A stretch of DNA of 64,000 bases from Rhizobium sp. Q54 (GTDB taxonomy: Bacteria > Pseudomonadota > Alphaproteobacteria > Micropepsales > Micropepsaceae): positions 1 through 64,000 of the forward strand of contig CAMAPL010000003.1 of NCBI GenBank assembly GCA_945860165.1, given 5' to 3'. A program made the position numbers and the translations under genes. Under the pieces are notes generated by a model that was not told the DNA's origin, searched no databases, and saw nothing but the letters and a program-made list of their open reading frames with translations. Position 1 is the first letter of the stretch. The number at the start of each line of letters is the position of its first letter. Of the stretch, positions 58,141-64,000 are shown one piece after another.

Positions 58141-59706
58141 CTACTCCGCCGCTGCCTTCAGCGGATTAGGCCTCCACCGCAGCACCGGCTTGCGGGCCGC
58201 CGCCGTCTCGTCCAGCCGGCGGCGCGGCGCCAGATGCGGCGCGCCGGCAAAGCGCGCGGTCTGCTTGGCGCGCGCTTCCGTGGCCAATGTGTGCAGCACA
58301 TGGATGAAGCGGTCGAGCGAATACTTGGATTCCGATTCCGTAGGCTCGATCAGCATGGCGCCATGCACCACCAGCGGGAAATACATGGTCATGGGGTGAT
58401 AGCCTTCGTCGATCATCGCCTTGGCGAAATCGAGCGTGGTGACCCCGGTACCTTCCAGGAAGCTGTCGTCGAACAGCGCCTCATGCATGCAGGGCCCGTC
58501 ACCGAAGGGCGCGCTCATCACGTCCTTCAGCGAGGCCAGGATATAATTGGCCGACAACACCGCGTCTTCGCTGGCCTGGCGCACGCCGTCGCGGCCATGG
58601 CTGAGCATGTAGGTCAGCGCCCGGGTGAACATACCCATCTGGCCATGGAAGGCGCACATGCGGCCGAAGGGCTTGGCGCCGTACGGCGCATCCGCCGCGT
58701 CTTCGATCAGCCGTAGTCCGTTTTCGCCAGCCACCAGCAGCGGAATGGGCGCGTAAGCCGCCAGCCGTTCGGACAGAACCACCGGGCCTGAACCCGGACC
58801 GCCGCCGCCATGGGGGGTGGAAAAGGTCTTGTGCAAATTGATGTGCATGGCGTCGATGCCCAGGTCACCAGGGCGCACCTTGCCGGCGATGGCGTTGAAG
58901 TTGGCGCCGTCGCAATAGAAATACGCGCCCGCCTCATGCACCGCCTTGGCGATATCGACGATCTCGCCTTCGAACAACCCACAAGTGTTGGGATTGGTCA
59001 GCATGATCGCCGCCACGTCCGGGCCCAGCTTGGCCTTCAGGGCTTCAGCGTCGACGCGGCCATTGGGCTTGGCGGGCACCTCGTCCACCGTGAAACCGGC
59101 AAAGGCGGCGGTGGCGGGGTTGGTGCCATGGGCCGATTCCGGCACCAGGATGCGTGGACGGGTTTCGCCGCGCGCTGCGATGGCAGCGCGGATTGCCAGC
59201 AACCCGCAGAGTTCGCCATGCGCGCCGGCCTTGGGCGACATCGCCACGGCGGGCATACCGGTCAGGGTGGTCAGCCAGTTCATCAACTGTGAAATCACCT
59301 GTAGCGCACCCTGGGTGGTGGATTGCGGCGCGAGGGGATGCAGGTCGCCAAAGCCCGGCAGCCGTGCAATCTTCTCGTTCAGGCGCGGATTGTGCTTCAT
59401 GGTGCAGGAGCCCAGCGGATAAAGCCCGCTGTCGATCGCGTAATTCTTGCGCGACAGCCGCACATAATGGCGGATCACTTCGGGCTCACTGAGCCCCGGC
59501 AGGCCGATGGCGTCCTTGCGGCGCGCGCCGCCCAGGCGGGCGTCGGAAATCTGTACGTCCGGCAGATCGACGCCGGTGGCGCCGTGCCCTAGCTCGAAGA
59601 TCAAGCCTTCTTCGTGATCGAGGCCCCGGTCGCCGGAGATGGTGGCAATGCTCGCCGGAAATGCTTCGCCCGATCCACTGGGGCGGCCCTGATTGTTCAT
59701 GCTCAT
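58141..59706 (-). CDS. gcvPB: Glycine dehydrogenase (decarboxylating) subunit 2
   Basis: 521 residues. The PLP-containing P protein half that carries the cofactor lysine ([20 protein letters not shown]). It also shows [15 protein letters not shown] and [12 protein letters not shown]. With subunit 1 it decarboxylates glycine and transfers aminomethyl to the GcvH lipoyl arm. It overlaps gcvPA by 4 bp. The two-subunit form, rather than one ~950-residue P protein, occurs in many alphaproteobacteria. Confidence 0.95.
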   Translation of the reverse strand: MSMNNQGRPSGSGEAFPASIATISGDRGLDHEEGLIFELGHGATGVDLPDVQISDARLGGARRKDAIGLPGLSEPEVIRHYVRLSRKNYAIDSGLYPLGSCTMKHNPRLNEKIARLPGFGDLHPLAPQSTTQGALQVISQLMNWLTTLTGMPAVAMSPKAGAHGELCGLLAIRAAIAARGETRPRILVPESAHGTNPATAAFAGFTVDEVPAKPNGRVDAEALKAKLGPDVAAIMLTNPNTCGLFEGEIVDIAKAVHEAGAYFYCDGANFNAIAGKVRPGDLGIDAMHINLHKTFSTPHGGGGPGSGPVVLSERLAAYAPIPLLVAGENGLRLIEDAADAPYGAKPFGRMCAFHGQMGMFTRALTYMLSHGRDGVRQASEDAVLSANYILASLKDVMSAPFGDGPCMHEALFDDSFLEGTGVTTLDFAKAMIDEGYHPMTMYFPLVVHGAMLIEPTESESKYSLDRFIHVLHTLATEARAKQTARFAGAPHLAPRRRLDETAAARKPVLRWRPNPLKAAAE

Positions 59707-61049
59707 AAGATTGCTTCCTTGAGCGCCAGGACCAGCGCATCGAAATCTTCGTCGGTATTGGTTTCGGTCGCGGCCAGGATCAGTAAGTTTTCACACCCCT
59801 TGCCTCTGGGCAGCAGGCGGGAAACGGGGACACCCGCGATCACACCCTTGGTCGCCAGGGCTTCCACCACCGGCGCAGCCGCCTTGGGCAGCTTGACGGT
59901 CAATTCGTTGAAGAAAGCCCCGGTCAAAATTTCGATGCCCGGCAACGCCGCCAGCCGGTCGGCCAAGGCCGATGCCTTGGCATGATTGAGCCGCGCCAGC
60001 CGCGTCAGGCCTTCCTCGCCCAGCAGGGACAAATGAATGGTGAAGGCCAGAGTGCAAAGCCCGGAATTGGTGCAGATGTTGCTGGTCGCCTTTTCGCGGC
60101 GGATATGCTGCTCGCGGGTGGACAGCGTCAGAACAAAGCCGCGGCGGCCTTCGGCATCCACCGTCTCGCCGCACAAACGGCCCGGCATCTGGCGCAGGAA
60201 TTTTTCGCGGGTGGCGAAAAGGCCGACATAGGGCCCGCCGAAATTCAGGCCATTGCCGATGCTCTGGCCTTCTGCGGCCACAATGTCGGCGCCTTGCGCA
60301 CCCGGCGGCTCCAGCAGGCCCAGCGACACGATCTCGGTCACCACCGCGATCAGCAGCGCGCCCCTGGCATGGGCCGCTTCGGCGATGGGGCGCAGGTTGC
60401 GGATCAGGCCGAACACGTCAGGGCTCTGCACCACGACGCAGGCGGTCTGGTCGTCGATCAAGGCAATTATGTCTTCGGCGCTACCCGGCGTAACAGGCGT
60501 GCGCTCAACCGGGCCGAACAGGCCGGCTACGGTTTCCACGACTTCCGCATAATGGGGATGCAGCCCGCCCGACAGGATCGCCTTGCCGCGCTTGGTGATA
60601 CGCTGGGCCATCAGCACAGCTTCGGCGGTGGCGGTCGAACCGTCATAGAGCGAGGCATTGGCCACTTCCATGCCGGTCAGCAGCGCCACCTGGGTCTGGA
60701 ATTCGAACAGGTACTGCAAGGTGCCCTGCGCGATCTCCGGCTGGTAGGGCGTGTAGGAGGTGAGGAATTCAGACCGCTGGATCAGGTGATCGACGGCGCT
60801 AGGCACATGATGCTTGTAGGCGCCCGCCCCGCAGAAGAAGGGCGCGGCGCCGGCCGCGACATTCTTCGCCGCCAGTTTTGACATGGCGCGCTCGACTTCC
60901 AGTTCGCCCTGCGTATCTGGCAGGTTGAAGGCCGACAGCGCCACCACCGCCGATTTTGGAACGTCGCGGAACAGCGCGTCCACATTTGGCGCGCCGATCT
61001 TCGCCAGCATGGCGCTGCGATCGTCGGGGGTGATCGGCAGGTAACGCAT
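59703..61049 (-). CDS. gcvPA: Glycine dehydrogenase (decarboxylating) subunit 1
   Basis: 448 residues. The N-terminal half of the P protein, seen from [40 protein letters not shown] and [19 protein letters not shown]. It pairs with subunit 2 to form the active decarboxylase. It shares one base with the gcvH stop and overlaps gcvPB, so the cleavage genes are translated as one coupled unit. Confidence 0.95.
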   Translation of the reverse strand: MRYLPITPDDRSAMLAKIGAPNVDALFRDVPKSAVVALSAFNLPDTQGELEVERAMSKLAAKNVAAGAAPFFCGAGAYKHHVPSAVDHLIQRSEFLTSYTPYQPEIAQGTLQYLFEFQTQVALLTGMEVANASLYDGSTATAEAVLMAQRITKRGKAILSGGLHPHYAEVVETVAGLFGPVERTPVTPGSAEDIIALIDDQTACVVVQSPDVFGLIRNLRPIAEAAHARGALLIAVVTEIVSLGLLEPPGAQGADIVAAEGQSIGNGLNFGGPYVGLFATREKFLRQMPGRLCGETVDAEGRRGFVLTLSTREQHIRREKATSNICTNSGLCTLAFTIHLSLLGEEGLTRLARLNHAKASALADRLAALPGIEILTGAFFNELTVKLPKAAAPVVEALATKGVIAGVPVSRLLPRGKGCENLLILAATETNTDEDFDALVLALKEAIL

Positions 61050-61423
61050 CAGAGAGACCCCACGAATTTCGCGTAGGCCACCGCATCCATCAGCTTGGTG
61101 AACTCATCCTTGTTGGACAGCTTGATCTTGAAGAACCAACCTTCACCTTCCGGGTCTTCATTGACCTTGGAGGGCGCGGCTTCTAGCATGCTGTTAGCAA
61201 TGGTAACGGTTCCGCCGGCCGGCGCATAGATGTCGCTAGCGGCCTTGACGCTTTCCACCACCGCAGCCTCGCCGCCGGCGACGACGGCCTTGCCGCTGGC
61301 GGGCAGTTCGACGAACACCACATCGCCCAGGCTTTCGGCGGCAAATTTCGTGATGCCGATAGTGGCTTCGTCGCCCTCGAGGCGGATCCATTCATGCTGG
61401 TCGGTATAGCGGACTTCACTCAT
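61049..61423 (-). CDS. gcvH: Glycine cleavage system H protein
   Basis: 124 residues. Lipoyl-bearing shuttle: lysine K60 in [12 protein letters not shown] carries the lipoamide. The first residues [24 protein letters not shown] are the usual start. It lies 10 bp after gcvT and touches gcvPA. Confidence 0.96.
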   Translation of the reverse strand: MSEVRYTDQHEWIRLEGDEATIGITKFAAESLGDVVFVELPASGKAVVAGGEAAVVESVKAASDIYAPAGGTVTIANSMLEAAPSKVNEDPEGEGWFFKIKLSNKDEFTKLMDAVAYAKFVGSL

Positions 61424-61433
61424 CGAAAAACTC

Positions 61434-62543
61434 CTAGCGGCGGTAAGTATGGGGAACGAAAGGCATGCGCGTCACGGTGGCAGGCAGCAGCTTGCCGCGC
61501 ACCATCAGGTCGAGCGCCGTGCCGTCGGCGGCGAAGGCGCTTTCGACATAGCCCATGGCGACGGGCGCATTCAGGCTCGGACCAAAACCGCCGGAAGTTA
61601 TTTTCCCGATGATGCGGCCACTCTTGTCAGTAATCTCTGTACCTTCGCGCGCGGGCGCACGGCCTTCGGGGCGAATGCCGACGCGCTTTGTCGGCGTACC
61701 ATTGGCAACAAGGTCCATGATCTTCGCACCGGCGGGAAAATCCTGCACCTCGCGGCGGCGCTTGCCGATCGACCAGACCAAGTTGGCTTCCACCGGATTG
61801 GTGTTCTCGTCCATGTCGTGGCCATACAGGCAAAGACCCGCCTCCAGCCTGAGGGAATCGCGCGCACCCAAGCCGATAGGCATCACTTCAGCTTCGCCCA
61901 AGAAAGCGCGGGCGACATACTCCGCATCGCTGCCTTCGATGGAAATCTCAAAACCGTCTTCGCCGGTATATCCGGTGCGGCTGATGATGGCAGGAACACC
62001 AGCCAGGGTGGCGCGCGCCACTTTCATGAAAGTGAGATCGGAAATGCCGGGCGAATGACGTTCCAGCACCTGGGCCGCCGCCGGGCCTTGCAGCGCCAGC
62101 AGGGCGCGGTCCAGACGCGGCATTAGGGTCGCCGCACCTTTCAGCTTTTCCGAAATATAAGCGAAGTCCGCCTCTTTGGTGCCGGCATTGACCACCAAGT
62201 ACAGGTCGGCCTCACCCGCAAGACGCGAAAACATGAAGTCGTCCATGATGGTGCCGGCTGGCGTCAGCAGCAGGCCGTAGCGCTGCATTCCTTCCTTCAG
62301 GCCCGCAACATCGGCGGGCGTGACCCGCTCCAGCGCCGCCATGTCGCCGGACAGGAAGGCCTGGCCCATATGCGAGACGTCGAACAGCCCGCACTTTTCG
62401 CGGGTGTGGAGATGTTCCCTGAGAATGCCGGCGGGATACTGGACCGGCATTTCATAGCCGGCGAACGGCACCATCTTGCCGCCCAGCTCGAGATGGAGCG
62501 CATAGAGCGGCGTGCGGCGCAGGATATCTGTCGAAAGTGCCAT
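61434..62543 (-). CDS. gcvT: Glycine cleavage system aminomethyltransferase
   Basis: 369 residues. Transfers the aminomethyl group from GcvH to tetrahydrofolate. Signatures are GLFDVSHMGQAFLSG, SRTGYTGEDGFEI, and GLGARDSLRLEAGLCLYGHDM. It is the first gene after the glycine riboswitch. ATG at 62543 follows the aptamers by about 40 bp. Confidence 0.96.
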   Translation of the reverse strand: MALSTDILRRTPLYALHLELGGKMVPFAGYEMPVQYPAGILREHLHTREKCGLFDVSHMGQAFLSGDMAALERVTPADVAGLKEGMQRYGLLLTPAGTIMDDFMFSRLAGEADLYLVVNAGTKEADFAYISEKLKGAATLMPRLDRALLALQGPAAAQVLERHSPGISDLTFMKVARATLAGVPAIISRTGYTGEDGFEISIEGSDAEYVARAFLGEAEVMPIGLGARDSLRLEAGLCLYGHDMDENTNPVEANLVWSIGKRRREVQDFPAGAKIMDLVANGTPTKRVGIRPEGRAPAREGTEITDKSGRIIGKITSGGFGPSLNAPVAMGYVESAFAADGTALDLMVRGKLLPATVTRMPFVPHTYRR

Positions 62544-62584
62544 ACCGGTCCCGATGCAAGAGTACGCGCCCTCATGAGCGCGAC

Positions 62585-62762
62585 CCCTCTGTCATGGGAC
62601 CTGAGAGATTTCCCCGGCTTTCGCTAGGTTACCCCTTCGGTGGAGGCTGTCGTAACAGCCTCGCTTTCCAGAAGTTCATCACCCGATCGCGGTCCTTTTG
62701 CCTGAGAGTTTCCGGGGCGGTTGCTCCTTCGGCGGCAATTTCAGTGCTCTCTCCCGCGAGGG
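62585..62762 (-). ncRNA. Tandem glycine riboswitch of the gcv operon
   Basis: Read on the minus strand, two aptamers follow each other. The first has GCGGGAGAG, GCCGAAGGAGC and CTCTCAGGCAAAAGGACCG. The second has GCGAGGC, CACCGAAGGGGTAACC and CTCTCAGGTCCCATGACAGAGG. This double arrangement switches on gcv when glycine is abundant. It lies between the promoter at 62817-62844 and gcvT. Confidence 0.95.
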
Positions 62763-62816
62763 ATCGTGTGTTGGCCAACCCCGCAGCGCCTCCGGCGGAC
62801 AGGGATGTTGCAGAGC

Positions 62817-62844
62817 ATCATAATGGGGGCCAAAGGGGAGTCAA
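62817..62844 (-). promoter_or_regulatory. Promoter of the gcvT-H-PA-PB operon
   Basis: TTGACT (62839-62844) and TATGAT (62817-62822) on the minus strand with a 16-bp spacer. Transcription would start near 62810, about 50 nt before the first riboswitch aptamer. Confidence 0.75.
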
Positions 62845-62871
62845 CAAAACCGGGCAATCAGCCGCAGTTAC

Positions 62872-64000
62872 TCACATTCTTTCGGGAACTTCGATCCCCA
62901 GCAGGTCCAGGACCCAGGTCAGGGCCGCTAGGACCAAGGCGCAAAGCCCCAGCCGGGCCGCCCGCAGGGCCGGATCAGGTTCCGACAGAACATGATGTTC
63001 GTTGTAGAAGCGGCTGAAATTCTGCGCCAGCTCGAAGGCATATTCGCACAGCATGTTGGGGGCGCGCTTGTCTTCCGCCGCCGCCAGCATGTCGCCCAGC
63101 GACAGAAGCTGCAGGATCAGCCGGCGTTCTTCCGCCGAATGGACAGAAGGGATGCCGATGGACGCGCCCTGTTCCTTCGCCTTGCGCAGCATGGATTGGA
63201 CCCGCACCGCCGCATACTGGAGATAGGGCCCGGTCTTGCCTTCGAACTTCGAAAACCGCTCCAGGTCGAAAATATAATCGGTGGTGCGGTGGTTAGAGAG
63301 ATCGGCGAATTTGATGGTGGCGATCCCCACCTTGCGGGCGATCTCGCTGCGCTCTTCGGCGGAGAAATCCGCGCCAATTCCCTGCTCGCCCAGCCGCTTC
63401 TCAGCTTCGGTCTTGGCCATGGCGATCAGGTCGTGAAGTTTCATCACCCCGCCGGCGCGGGTCTTGAACGGCTTGCCGTCGGTGCCGTTCATGGTGCCAT
63501 AGCCGACATGCTCAAGCTGCGCCTTGCCCGACAAGTCGCCCCTGGCGGCGGCGCGGAACACCTGCTCGAAATGGCCATGCTGGCGGTGGTCCACCACATA
63601 CAGGATCAGGGTGGGATCATAGTTGCGAACTCGTTCGATCACGGTGGCAAGGTCGGTGGTGCCGTACAGCACACCGCCTTCGGACTTCACCAGTATCAGC
63701 GGCGGCATCGGCTTCTTGTCGTCTTCGCGGGCGACCGGGACCACCAACGCGCCTTCGCTGATCTCGGCCAGGCCCCGCGTCTTCAGATCGTCCAGCATCG
63801 GCGGGATCAGGGCATCCACACTAGACTCGCCATTCCACAGATCGAACTTCACACCCAGGGCGGCGAACTCGCGTTCCAGCCCGCGTTCCGACACTTTCAC
63901 GAAATGACGCCACAGGGCGCGATAGCCGGCGCGTCCCGCCTGCAGGTCCACCGTGGCGCGCCGCGCCGCTTCCAGCCGCGCCGGATCGGCCTTGCACGCC
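62872..64000 (-). CDS. argS: Arginyl-tRNA synthetase, C-terminal part (cut by window edge)
   Basis: About 376 residues visible, reading past the window end at 64000. It includes the KMSKS-region substitute typical of ArgRS (KTRAGGVMKLHDLIA), the GTTDLATVIERV and VVDHRQHGHFEQVF stretches and the C-terminal DALR anticodon-binding domain (LQYAAVRVQSMLRKAKE; FYNEHHVL). The 5' end lies beyond the window, so the catalytic HIGH motif is not seen. It is upstream of and co-directional with gcvT, separated by 328 bp that contain the gcv promoter and riboswitch. Confidence 0.94.
   Translation of the reverse strand, partial: ACKADPARLEAARRATVDLQAGRAGYRALWRHFVKVSERGLEREFAALGVKFDLWNGESSVDALIPPMLDDLKTRGLAEISEGALVVPVAREDDKKPMPPLILVKSEGGVLYGTTDLATVIERVRNYDPTLILYVVDHRQHGHFEQVFRAAARGDLSGKAQLEHVGYGTMNGTDGKPFKTRAGGVMKLHDLIAMAKTEAEKRLGEQGIGADFSAEERSEIARKVGIATIKFADLSNHRTTDYIFDLERFSKFEGKTGPYLQYAAVRVQSMLRKAKEQGASIGIPSVHSAEERRLILQLLSLGDMLAAAEDKRAPNMLCEYAFELAQNFSRFYNEHHVLSEPDPALRAARLGLCALVLAALTWVLDLLGIEVPERM

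Overview
The window is about 64 kb of GC-rich chromosome from an alphaproteobacterium. The evidence is the two-subunit glycine decarboxylase, the iscR-iscS-sufBCDS-sufU-sufT-sufA operon, an NDUFA12-type complex I accessory subunit beside mlaD and a DUF2155 gene, the M48 protease/DsbA pair, the bactofilin/M23 pair, and a class II (B12-dependent) ribonucleotide reductase. The genus cannot be fixed from the sequence alone. Almost everything is core housekeeping; no prophage, CRISPR array, secretion system or biosynthetic cluster is visible.

Layout. 1-4.5 kb (minus): trigger factor (cut by the window edge), tRNA-Leu(UAG), a broken GNAT acetyltransferase, an XRE-cupin regulator with a palindromic operator, a broken NAD(P)HX repair gene, and a class I aminotransferase. 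4.6-6.6 kb: glnB-glnA with a sigma-54-like promoter. 6.6-16.6 kb: a histidine kinase with an in-frame stop, parE, a membrane M28 peptidase, a DEAD-box helicase, a diguanylate cyclase and a crotonase. 16.3-24.1 kb: the Fe-S operon under an IscR-type promoter. 24.3-31 kb: alpha/beta hydrolase, anmK, tyrS and a large AsmA-like protein. 31-44 kb, envelope and RNA genes: bcp, M23 peptidase, bactofilin; prfB with its programmed frameshift, PBP1A and amidase; a 2OG dioxygenase; RNase E. 42.8-53 kb: gamma-glutamyltransferase lipoprotein, M48 protease, DsbA-like protein, a ThiS-ThiG fusion, aroQ, accB-accC, SseB-like and DoxX proteins, aat, DUF2155, mlaD and NDUFA12. 53-58 kb: nrdJ and small genes. 58-64 kb: the glycine cleavage operon behind a tandem glycine riboswitch, then the 3' part of argS.

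Two patterns stand out. First, six dispensable genes carry lesions (in-frame stops, one-base frameshifts, one in-frame deletion), while the large core genes are open throughout. This looks like early gene decay more than random sequence error, although error is not excluded. Second, several small DNA structures are not explained by coding. The 3' end of rne is present twice, and the two copies differ only at synonymous positions, like the two att sites of an element that inserted in rne. There is a nested-hairpin element and a perfect 27-nt palindrome just before aat, and a palindromic repeat downstream of the pentapeptide gene.

Starts were moved from the longest possible reading where motifs, Shine-Dalgarno spacing or overlaps favoured an internal codon; each such choice is stated.
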